DNA from: Melittangium boletus DSM 14713
GTDB taxonomy: Bacteria > Myxococcota > Myxococcia > Myxococcales > Myxococcaceae
Length of the DNA: 64,000 nt
Assembly: GCF_002305855.1 (NCBI RefSeq)
Contig: NZ_CP022163.1
Span: 1,736,292-1,800,291, forward strand
Reading direction: 5' to 3'
The position numbers and the translations under genes are program-made. The notes beneath the pieces were generated by a model. That model did no database searches, was not told where the DNA came from, and worked only from the letters and a program-made list of their open reading frames with translations. Shown here piece after piece: positions 27,260-38,400 of this stretch. Numbering within the stretch: the stretch's first letter is position 1; every line of letters starts with the position of its first letter.

Positions 27260-28753
27260 ATGCCCAAGAGCCTCACCCCCCCGCTGCGCAAGTTGAAGGA
27301 TGAGATCGAGGGCCACGCCAAGGAGTTCGGCCTCGACTTCTTCGACACCCGCTTCGAGGTCGTCAGCTACGACGAGCTCAACATGGTGGCCGCCTACGGC
27401 GGCTTCCCCACGCGCTACCCCCACTGGCGCTGGGGCATGGAGTACGAGCAGCTCTCCAAGGGCTACGAGTACGGCCTCTCGAAGATCTACGAACTCGTCA
27501 TCAACAACGACCCCTGCTACGCCTACCTCCTGGAGAGCAACTCGGACGTCGATCAGAAGCTCGTGATGGCGCACGTGTACGGGCACTGCGACTTCTTCAA
27601 GAACAACTTCTCCTTCCGCCACACCAACCGCCGGATGATCGACGACATGGCGAACCACGCCACGCGCGTGCGCCGGTGGGTGGACAAGATTGGCGTGGAG
27701 AAGGTGGAGGACTTCATCGACCGGACGCTGTCGCTGGAGAACCTCATCGACCAGCACGCGCCCCACATCCGCCGCAACCCGGACCCCCGGCGCGCGGAGG
27801 ACGAGATGAAGTCCAATGAGCGCGTGGAGGGCTTCAAGGTGGACCGCGAGTACATGCGCGGCTTCATCAACCCCTCCGAGTTCCTCGACAGCCAGAGAAA
27901 GCGCGTGGAGGACGAGAAGCAGAAGGCCAAGAAGTTCCCCGAGCGGCCCCAGCGCGACGTGCTCCAGTTCCTCCTGGAGAACGCCCCGCTCGAGCCGTGG
28001 GAGGCGGACATCCTCGCCATCATCCGCGACGAGGCCTACTACTTCGCGCCCCAGGGCCAGACGAAGATCATGAACGAGGGCTGGGCCAGCTACTGGCACT
28101 CCACCATCATGACCCGCCGCGCGCTCAAGGACGACGAGGTCATCGACTACGCGGATCGGCACTCGGGCACCATGGGCACCCGCCCCGGCTCGCTCAATCC
28201 GTACAAGCTCGGCATCGAGCTGTGGCGCGACATCGAGGATCGCTGGAACAAGGGCCGCTTCGGCAAGGAGTGGGACGAGTGCGATGACCTGCGCGCGCGC
28301 CGCTCCTGGGACAAGAAGCTCGGCCAGGGGCGCGAGAAGATCTTCGAGGTGCGCAAGCACTACAACGACATCACCTTCATCGACACGTTCCTCACGGCCG
28401 AGTTCGCCCTGGAGCAGAAGCTCTTCGTCTATGGCTTCAACGACAAGCGCAACTCCTGGGAGATCCTCGACCGCGAGTTCCGCAAGGTGAAGAACAAGCT
28501 CTTGCAGCAGCTCACCAACTTCGGTCAGCCCATCATCGAGGTGGTGGACGGCAACCACGAGAACCGCGGCGAGCTGCTCATGGCGCACAAGCACGACGGG
28601 CAGGATCTCAAGAGCGACTACGCCCGCGAGACGCTGCGCAACGTGCAGTCCCTGTGGCGGCGCCCCGCGTGCATCATCACCCGCTACGACAACAAGGGCG
28701 TGCTGCTGCGCTTCGACGGGCAGAACCACACCGAGAAGAAGATCGACCTGTAG
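27260..28753 (+). CDS. spoVR: SpoVR-family protein
   Basis: A 497-aa protein, full length for SpoVR/YcgB. The signature [20 protein letters not shown] is near residues 35-60, followed by [27 protein letters not shown] and [13 protein letters not shown], which keep the His/Glu residues that suggest a metal site. The start has CGGAG upstream. In Bacillus subtilis SpoVR affects spore cortex formation; in enterobacteria YcgB responds to stress. Linkage with prkA-yeaH is conserved, and the three gene products probably act in one pathway during starvation or spore formation. Confidence 0.95.
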   Translation: MPKSLTPPLRKLKDEIEGHAKEFGLDFFDTRFEVVSYDELNMVAAYGGFPTRYPHWRWGMEYEQLSKGYEYGLSKIYELVINNDPCYAYLLESNSDVDQKLVMAHVYGHCDFFKNNFSFRHTNRRMIDDMANHATRVRRWVDKIGVEKVEDFIDRTLSLENLIDQHAPHIRRNPDPRRAEDEMKSNERVEGFKVDREYMRGFINPSEFLDSQRKRVEDEKQKAKKFPERPQRDVLQFLLENAPLEPWEADILAIIRDEAYYFAPQGQTKIMNEGWASYWHSTIMTRRALKDDEVIDYADRHSGTMGTRPGSLNPYKLGIELWRDIEDRWNKGRFGKEWDECDDLRARRSWDKKLGQGREKIFEVRKHYNDITFIDTFLTAEFALEQKLFVYGFNDKRNSWEILDREFRKVKNKLLQQLTNFGQPIIEVVDGNHENRGELLMAHKHDGQDLKSDYARETLRNVQSLWRRPACIITRYDNKGVLLRFDGQNHTEKKIDL

Positions 28754-28782
28754 CCCCAGCGTAAAACCACCGCTCGGCTGGA

Positions 28783-28810
28783 GGGCTCGCCCAGGCGTCC
28801 GGGCGAGCCC
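28783..28810 (+). terminator. 10-bp-stem hairpin after spoVR
   Basis: GGGCTCGCCC (28783-28792) pairs perfectly with GGGCGAGCCC (28801-28810), 30 bp after the spoVR stop. No T-run follows. It probably ends the prkA operon. Confidence 0.6.
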
Positions 28811-28860
28811 GGGCCAGAAGTTGGGAACAGACCTGTAGCTCCTCTAGACTGCGCGGGCCC

Positions 28861-30033
28861 ATGAGACTCGCCCCCGCCGTCCTCTGCCTGGGTGTCCTGC
28901 TCGCCGTCTCCGCCGCCCAGGCCTCGACGAGCAGCTACACCGTCAAGAACCGCCGCATCGAGCCCAACCAGCCCCTCGCCGTGGCCCTGCAGGACGCCGG
29001 ACTGCCGCCCGAACAGGTGAGCGCGGTGGTCGCGGCCCTGGAGGGCGTGTTCGACTTCCGCAAGTCGCGCGTGGGGGATCAGTTCCGCCTGGTGCTGCGC
29101 GAGGGGGAGCTGGACTTCTTCGGCTACCGCCAGAGCGCCGTGGACGAGTGGCAGGTGCGCCGCGATGGCGAGCGCTACGTGGGCAGCAAGCGCGCCATCG
29201 AGGTGGAGAAGCAGGTGGCGCTGGTGACGCTGGACATCACCCACTCGCTCTACGAGGCGGCGGTGACGGCCGGAGAGGATCCGCTCATCGGCATGGTGCT
29301 CGCGGACGTGTTCGCCTGGGACATCGACTTCTACCGGGACGTGCGCCAGGGAGACCGGGCACGGGCGCTGGTGGAGAAGTTCGTTTCCAAGGGGCGGCTC
29401 TTGCGCTACGGCGAGGTGCTGGCGGCCACCTACCGGGGCGGCGCGGTGGGCCAGAAGCGCGTGTTCCGCTACGAGCTGCCGGATGGCCGGGCCAGCTTCT
29501 TCCAGGAGGACGGCTCGAGCGCGCGCAAGGCCTTCCTCAAGAGCCCGCTCAAGTACGCCCACGTCACCAGCAGCTTCGGCAGCCGCTTCCACCCGGTGCT
29601 CCAGTACGTGAAGGCGCACAACGGCGTGGACTATTCGGCGAGCGTGGGCACCCCCGTGTGGGCCGTGGCCGATGGCGTCGTCACCGTGGCGGCCCACACC
29701 GGCGCGGGCGGCAACACCGTCTGCCTGCGGCACAGCAACGGTTTCGAGACGTGCTACCTGCACCTGTCCAAGTTCGGCCAGGGCGTGCGCACCGGCTCCC
29801 GGGTGAACCAGAAGCAGGTCATCGCCCTGTCGGGTAACACGGGCCGTACAACGGGCCCACACCTGCATTATGCCCTCAAGCGCAACGGCCACTACGTCAA
29901 TCCGCTCAATCAGAATTTCCCGCGCACGGAGCCGCTGCCCAAGAACCTGCTGGCGGACTTCAGCGCCAAGGTCGCCCCTCTGGCGCGGCAGATCGACGCG
30001 GTCTCCGTGGCCGAGGCCAGCGCGGGGAATTGA
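28861..30033 (+). CDS. secreted M23-family peptidoglycan endopeptidase
   Basis: A 390-aa exported protein. The signal peptide ends near ALA-like AAQA (residue ~21). The N-terminal ~200 residues resemble the OapA/Csd3-type region that precedes M23 domains in MepM-like enzymes. The LytM domain (~225-350) has a complete zinc site: His253 and Asp257 in HNGVD, plus His334 and His336 in HLH, with the preceding SRFHPV block. It should cleave peptide crosslinks in murein. Unlike MepM it has no obvious LysM domain or membrane anchor. Murein remodelling could serve growth, sporulation or prey lysis. Confidence 0.92.
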   Translation: MRLAPAVLCLGVLLAVSAAQASTSSYTVKNRRIEPNQPLAVALQDAGLPPEQVSAVVAALEGVFDFRKSRVGDQFRLVLREGELDFFGYRQSAVDEWQVRRDGERYVGSKRAIEVEKQVALVTLDITHSLYEAAVTAGEDPLIGMVLADVFAWDIDFYRDVRQGDRARALVEKFVSKGRLLRYGEVLAATYRGGAVGQKRVFRYELPDGRASFFQEDGSSARKAFLKSPLKYAHVTSSFGSRFHPVLQYVKAHNGVDYSASVGTPVWAVADGVVTVAAHTGAGGNTVCLRHSNGFETCYLHLSKFGQGVRTGSRVNQKQVIALSGNTGRTTGPHLHYALKRNGHYVNPLNQNFPRTEPLPKNLLADFSAKVAPLARQIDAVSVAEASAGN

Positions 30034-30205
30034 ACCCTTCCGGGGAAGTCGGCCTACTCCATATGTGGGGTCGCCGCGCACCTTACAGTCGGAAAGAGGG
30101 GGATTGTCCTGGAGTCTGGGGCAGTGCGCGAGAGGGAACCTGTCTGATAGGATGGCGTGATTCCCGTCGCGTCAGCTTTTCCCGCGCCCCCACCCCCCCA
30201 TCCGA

Positions 30206-31282
30206 ATGCCCGCCATTTCCGACTTCATTCAAACCGCCGAGGAGATCCGCAAGGGACTCGGCGAGCTGAGCGATGAACTGCAGCATGGGCTGCCCGAGCG
30301 GCTCGCCCGGTTTCCAAGAGATCCCGCGCAGCGCGCCGTGATGCAGCAGGAGCAGCAGGAGATCCTGCGTCAGCGCATCCCCGTGGTGACCGCCTGGCTG
30401 GATGGCCACTATGCCCGGCTCACCGAGCTGGACGCCGCGTTGAAGGAGGACGAGCGGGAAGGTGCGATGGAGCACCACCGCGCCGCGGTCCAGCCCTACT
30501 TCCTCCAGTGCCCCCTCATCCGCCGCTGCGTGGACAAGCCCCTGGGCTACCCCGGCGACTACGTGATGGTGGACATGATCTTCGGCACCGAGGAGCACGG
30601 TGTCTCCACGATGGCGCGCATCCTCTCGCACTACGCGCTCAACGTGGGCCCGGCCCAGGCGCATCGCGCCCGCGCGCCGTGGATCGTCAACCACCTGAAC
30701 AAGAAGGAGGAGGAGCTGGGCCGGCCCCTGCGCATCCTGTCCTTCGCCTGTGGGCCCGAGCACGCCCTGCGCGAGCACACCACCATGGGGGGCACCGGCC
30801 AGTTCACGCTCTGTGACTTCGATCCCGCGCCCCTGGACTTCTGCCGCCGGCAATTCGAGAAGCTCGCGCGCATGCCCCGTGGAGGCATCCCCGCCCCCGA
30901 GCTGCGCTTCGTCCAGGTCTCCACCTACCAGTTGCTGCGCTACCGGGACACGCTGGAGCAGCTGCGCCACCCGGACGGCCCCATGGACGTGGTGATCGCC
31001 GCGGGCATCCTCGACTACCTCAAGGAGAACGTCATCGCCCGCTTCCTGGACATGATGAGCTCCCAGCTCGCCCCCGGTGGCCTGTTGCTGCTCACCAACC
31101 TGCACCACAACAATCCCTGGCGCGCCGTCATGGAGTACGTGTGTGACTGGAACGTCATCCACCGCGGCAAGGAGCAGTTCCAGGCCATCTGCGAGGGCCC
31201 TCCCGAGCGGGGCATGAAGACCCTGGAGACCATCACCGACGCCACGGACACCAACATCTTCTGGGCGGGACAGCGGCGCTGA
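30206..31282 (+). CDS. class I SAM-dependent methyltransferase, PhcB-like
   Basis: A 358-aa protein. The first half is helical with the characteristic block KPLGYPGDYVMVDMI, also seen in proteins annotated as 3-hydroxypalmitate methyl ester synthases (PhcB family). The second half is a Rossmann methyltransferase: ILSFACGPEHALREH replaces the usual E/DxGxGxG loop, then FTLCDFDP and VVIAAGILDYL. In Ralstonia PhcB makes a diffusible methyl-ester quorum signal. No phcS/phcR-like two-component genes follow here, so signal synthesis is only one possibility. The gene is monocistronic by spacing. Confidence 0.75.
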   Translation: MPAISDFIQTAEEIRKGLGELSDELQHGLPERLARFPRDPAQRAVMQQEQQEILRQRIPVVTAWLDGHYARLTELDAALKEDEREGAMEHHRAAVQPYFLQCPLIRRCVDKPLGYPGDYVMVDMIFGTEEHGVSTMARILSHYALNVGPAQAHRARAPWIVNHLNKKEEELGRPLRILSFACGPEHALREHTTMGGTGQFTLCDFDPAPLDFCRRQFEKLARMPRGGIPAPELRFVQVSTYQLLRYRDTLEQLRHPDGPMDVVIAAGILDYLKENVIARFLDMMSSQLAPGGLLLLTNLHHNNPWRAVMEYVCDWNVIHRGKEQFQAICEGPPERGMKTLETITDATDTNIFWAGQRR

Positions 31283-31306
31283 CGCGAGAGCCCGGGCGGG
31301 ACGTGC

Positions 31307-31894
31307 TCAGCTCCACTCGAGCACGTACTGCCCGTAGTCCAGGGACACGGCCATGCCCGTCGCGGAGCCGTTGCCCCGCAGCACGTGGAGCGCCTCGCGC
31401 AGGGCGCCCTCGTGGAAGGCGATGGGCTGCATGTCGCCGCGGTAGTGCAACCGCAGGCGCCTGTCGCCCAGCTCCTCCGACGTCCGCTTCCCGTAGCTCA
31501 CCAGCGTCGAATAGATGGTGTCCACGGAGGCGAAGACGCGCTTGGGGTCTCCCAGCCCCACCAGCCGCATGAGGGTGTTGCCCACGTAGGACTTGAAGAA
31601 GCCCGTCACCGTGGCGCCGCCACACGCGCGGATCGCCTCGTCCACCGAGGCATAGTGGGGCTCCAGCACGTCCGCGGCCGTGTACAACATCCGCAGGAAG
31701 TCCGCCGCCGGGTAGGAGAAGAAGTCGACCGGCATCTTGTGGATGCGCAGCTGCATCAGCATGCGATCCGTCCCCGAGGAGCCCACGCGCTGTTCCACCA
31801 GGCCATAGACGGCCTTGAACAGGAATCCGCGCACGGTGTCCTCGGGCTTGCAGATGGCGATCCGCTGCGCGAGGTCGTTCTTGTCACTCGGCAT
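31307..31894 (-). CDS. TIGR02265/DUF2378 myxobacterial paralogous-family protein
   Basis: A 195-aa protein with the order typical of this family: an N-terminal helical block (DTVRGFLFKAVYGLVEQ), VDFFSYPAADFLRMLY, GGATVTGFFKSYVGNTLM, and a C-terminal strand-rich part. The family is expanded in Myxococcales and essentially uncharacterised, though some paralogues sit near signalling or motility genes. No signal peptide or membrane segment is visible. It is convergent with the methyltransferase gene and divergent from glgP, and has a weak AAGG ribosome binding site. Confidence 0.85.
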   Translation of the reverse strand: MPSDKNDLAQRIAICKPEDTVRGFLFKAVYGLVEQRVGSSGTDRMLMQLRIHKMPVDFFSYPAADFLRMLYTAADVLEPHYASVDEAIRACGGATVTGFFKSYVGNTLMRLVGLGDPKRVFASVDTIYSTLVSYGKRTSEELGDRRLRLHYRGDMQPIAFHEGALREALHVLRGNGSATGMAVSLDYGQYVLEWS

Positions 31895-32175
31895 GAAAAA
31901 AGAACCTTCTGGGTCTCAGCTCGGGGGCAGAACCTGACGCCCCGCTTCCTACCAGACTCCTCGTCTGATCCGCGAGCGATCCCCTCCACCGGGTGTCCGC
32001 AACTCCCGCTTCTCCCGGGCCTGGAGGGAGGGGGGCCCGCCGGATTGGGAACGCGCCCCGTTTCTTTCGGTGCGAGTGGACCCGGCCCGGTCTACCTTCG
32101 CGAAACCCCGCACGGACCGCACCGAGGGCCGTGCGCATCACCCTTCTTCTCTCGAACAAACGAGGAGCCCCTCGA

Positions 32176-34683
<2,508 letters not shown>

Positions 34684-34689
34684 AGCACC

Positions 34690-34717
34690 GGAGGCCGCGG
34701 CTCCCCCCGCGGCCTCC
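34690..34717. terminator. 11-bp-stem hairpin after glgP
   Basis: GGAGGCCGCGG (34690-34700) pairs perfectly with CCGCGGCCTCC (34707-34717) over a 6-nt loop, 7 bp after the glgP stop and 25 bp before the stop of the convergent minus-strand gene. Likely used in both directions. Confidence 0.7.
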
Positions 34718-34741
34718 CGCATGGCGCGAAAGAGGACGGGC

Positions 34742-35194
34742 TCAGCCCGCCTGGCGGATGCGCAGCCCGAAGCGGTGGCGGATGCGCTCGGCCTGCTGCG
34801 GGCAGCCCTCCCCTTCCAGACGGCCGGCCGCGTAGCGCAGGGCCGCGTCCATGTCGGGCACCGCCGCGTTGGGCACGGGCAGGGGCTTGACGTAGTTGAG
34901 CATGCTGCGCGACAGCCGCATGTGCGCGGACGTCATGACGGAGGACTGGCCGAGCAGCAGCTCGCGCAGCAAGTCCTCGTTCTTGTGGATCCACGCCGCA
35001 TGCAGGTAGCGCTGCGCCACCGAGAGCACCGAGCACTGGCTCACATCGATGACACAGACGAAGCGCTCACCCCGAGCCAGGAAGGCGTCCATCTGCTCGA
35101 GGTACTGGGCGTACTGCGCATCCGACACATTCCCGCTCAGCCGCACGGACAACAACGGCCACTGCGAGTCGTCGAAAGTAATCACGGCGTTCAT
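34742..35194 (-). CDS. SpoIIAA/STAS-like domain protein
   Basis: A 150-aa soluble protein. The first ~110 residues alternate strands and helices like the SpoIIAA-like (PF11964) fold: VITFDDSQWPLLSVRLSG, FVCVIDVSQCSVLSV, and helices with RYLHAAWIHKNEDLL. There is no conserved phospho-Ser motif (DSSG) of classical anti-anti-sigma factors, so partner-switching by phosphorylation is doubtful. Related small proteins are common in myxobacterial genomes and unstudied. It is convergent with glgP. Confidence 0.6.
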   Translation of the reverse strand: MNAVITFDDSQWPLLSVRLSGNVSDAQYAQYLEQMDAFLARGERFVCVIDVSQCSVLSVAQRYLHAAWIHKNEDLLRELLLGQSSVMTSAHMRLSRSMLNYVKPLPVPNAAVPDMDAALRYAAGRLEGEGCPQQAERIRHRFGLRIRQAG

Positions 35195-35364
35195 GCATCC
35201 CCCCGATGCGAATGACAGTCGAAGTCTGGGAGGAAGAAGGCGGGACGGCAGGCAAGGCCTGAATCCCCTGAACGTGCTCCGCGAGGCCCCCCCAGGAGCT
35301 TCGTAGTCCAGTCACCGTAGCAGATTGCAGCGCCTGCGTCACCAGGTTCAGGAATACCCATGAA

Positions 35365-35396
35365 AAAGGCCGCCCCGGAGTTCCGGAGCGGCCTTT
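35365..35396 (-). terminator. intrinsic terminator of the 1554-aa lipoprotein gene
   Basis: AAAGGCCGC (35365-35373) pairs with GCGGCCTTT (35388-35396), with an inner CCGGAGTTCCGG. On the minus strand it is followed by a run of Ts (complement of the A-run at 35363-35367), 25 bp after the stop at 35421. This is the most canonical rho-independent terminator in the window. Confidence 0.85.
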
Positions 35397-35420
35397 GTTC
35401 CTCAAAGCAGGACAGCGGTA

Positions 35421-38400
35421 CTACGGAGCCTCGGTCGGGCTCGACGAGTTCTGCGGGTTGCGAACCGCGCGCGTCACGAAGTTCGTCGAGTTGTCATCAG
35501 TGTCGTAGCCATTGCCTCGAAGGGCATCCGCGCCCCCCGAGCCCATGGAGGTCGAGTCGGACGTGGACACCGCCTTGCGCTCCAGGCTGCCCCCCAGGGC
35601 GGGATGGGACGGAGCGGCGTGCCCCGCGCCCCCCTCGGGGCTGTTGCCGGTTCCGTAGCCCAACAGATCCACGGCCACCGCGCCGACGGTGCCGTCCAGC
35701 CCAGGACCGATGCGGACATGGCCTCCACCGGACGTCGAGGCGGAGGAGTCGAAGGAGTAGGTGAAGTCACCCGGAACCGCCGCGTTCGAGTAGGCGGTTC
35801 CCACGAGCAGGTAGTAGCCCTTGGGCTGGATGACCGTCCCGGCGGGGATCGTGTCCGCCGCGATGTTGCTGTAGGACGTGCCCGCCGCGGACTTGTACTG
35901 CACCTTCCAGCCGCCGATCACGATCGGCTCGTTGGTCGGGTTGTACAGCTCGATGAACTCGTCCTTGGCGTTGGCACTGGAGCCACCGCTGAACTCACTG
36001 ATGACGACGTGGTTGGTGAGCGGCGGGGTGACGGCCGACTCGATCGTCACGGTGCCGAAGATGCCGTTGGCCGGGTCCGCGACGCCGTTCTGGTCGCAGT
36101 AGACCCATGCCGACGAGGTGCCCGTGGCGGCGTCCTTGAAGGCGTAGCGGAAGCCGTACTTGTACGAGCCCGGCGTGGCGATGCGCAGCGTGCCGATCAT
36201 CTCGTCGTTGTTGCTCACCGTGGCCGAGTACTCCCCGTTGAAGGAGATGGCCTTCCAGGTCCACGTCTCCGCGGACGTGTCCGAGGGCCCGTAGCCCAGC
36301 TGCGCGGACACGTACGGGTAGCCATCGTTGCCCGCCGTGTTGCGGTCCGTCACGCCCGGCTCGTAGAACTGGCTATAGATGACCAGGGGCGTGTTGGCGG
36401 GGGTGGTCGGGATCGTCTTCGGGTACTGGACGTTGCAGTAGTCCACGGGCGGAGCGGCCACCACACCGCACGTGTCGTTGGGGGCATTGGGTGAGCCGAA
36501 GTCGCCTCCCGACAGCGCCGAGGTGGAGTCACACCAGTACCAGGGAGAAGCATCGGCGAACGTGCCCACGACTCCCGCGGCCAGGTTCATCGCCTTGCCC
36601 GGCGTCTGCGGGAAGGACGGCGTGTAGAGGAAGTCCGTCACCGGGGTGTTCTCGTAGGCGATGCTGAACTGGCCCGAGCCATCCAGGATGATCGCATCCG
36701 GGTACTGGTAGTTGGCGGAGACCCCTCCGTTGGTGGCCAGGTCCTTGTCGTGCGCCAGGACGAAGGTGCCCTGACGCCCCACCACGACGGGCACGCTGCC
36801 CTCACCCACCTGGAAGGAGCGCGTGACCTTGGAGCTGTTCTGGTAGGTCACCGTGAGGCCATTGAGGTTGAGCAACTGGCCCGTGGTGTTCGTCAGCTCG
36901 AAGTACTCGGTGGTCGACCCCGTGGGCGAGTGCATCAGCTCGGAGAAGGCGAGCTGATTGCCCGTGGGCCGGGCCGCCGTGTCGCATGCGGCCTGGTAGC
37001 ACACGGCATCCGCGCCCGGGCAGGCGGTGACCGTCTCCACCCGCTGGCAGACCGGCTGGTTGTTCTCATCGACGCAGGTGGCCGTGTAGGTGACACGGGA
37101 GACACCATCCGCCGAGCAGGTATCCGCCGGCGGCGTGCAGGCGGGAGCGCCGATGCACGGATCCGTCTGGGTGGTGGCGCTCGCGAAGGACAGGCTCGAG
37201 TTGTGGGCGTCGTCCTCCACCTTGAGGGCCAGGTAGTAGCGCGTGTTGGGCGTCAGGCCGGTGACGCTCACCACCTCCGCGGAGCCCGCGGGCAGCGGCG
37301 GATCCGTGAGCACCTGCGTGGCGGAGTCGAACGACGCCGCGTCGATGGGGCTGGTGGAGTAGCGCAGGTCGTAATTGCTGGCCGTCCCGAGCATTCCGTC
37401 ATCGCCCACCGCCGTCCAGGCCAGGGGGATGAGGGTACTGGTGAGCGTCCCCTCGACCCGGAGCGTCACGGCGTCCGGCGCGAGGTCATCCACGATGTTG
37501 AACGCGTTGCTGCTCGCCCCATCCAGCGAGCCCGCCGTGGCCTCGAGCCGGAAGCCCGTGCCCTGCTGGTCCACGGTCAGCGCCGAGAAGGTCGCCACTC
37601 CCGAGGAGGGCGTCGCGGTCAGCGTGCCGCCGAGCACGGCCGAGGCATTGCCCCCCACCAGGTGCACGGAGATGTCGGGCGTGCCCACGGAGAGCACGTT
37701 GCCGGCCGCGTCGGTGATGGCCACGGACACGGAGGACAGCACCGCGCGCACCGTGCCGTTCGTGGGCTGGCTCTGGAACACCAGCTTCGCGGGAGAACCC
37801 TGCTCCACCACCGTCGAGGCCGTCGCGGTCAGCGCGCTGTTCGCCAGGTCCGTCACGGTCACCGACTGGTTGCCCACCGTCTTCAACGTCACCGGGAAGC
37901 TCTTGCGGCCCGCGTCCCCCGAGGTGAACGCGGTGTCCGCGGGGAGGACCGCCTTCGTGTCGCTCGAGGTGAAGTGGACGGTGCCCCGATAGCCCGCCGC
38001 GAGGTTGCCGAAGGCATCACGTGCCTCCACCGTCACGTTCTGGGAGGTGCCAGCGGTCACCGGGGAGGACAGCCCCGTCAACGCCAGGGTCGAGGCGGCG
38101 GCGGACGCGATGTCGAAGGACGAGCTGGTGGCCGGGGTGAGCGAACCCGCGGTGGCCTGAAGCGTATAGCCCTTGCCCGCCTGGTCGATCCGGACGGAGG
38201 AGAAGGTCGCCACACCGTCCACCGCCGACACGGTGAAGGGGCCAAAGCCCGAGGCGCCCACGACCGTCAGCGTCACCGCCGAGGTCGCCGTGTCGACGAG
38301 CGCTCCCGCCGAGTCCCGGATCTCCACCTTGATGGGCGCCAGCGCGACTCCCGCCGTGCCGCTCTGGGGCTGCACACTGAAAGCGAGCTGCGTGGCGTTG

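Noticed and set aside
26138..28729. Long open frame on the minus strand opposite yeaH-spoVR
   Set aside because: Shadow of two clearly conserved genes; composition is Val/Leu/Arg/His-rich without domains.
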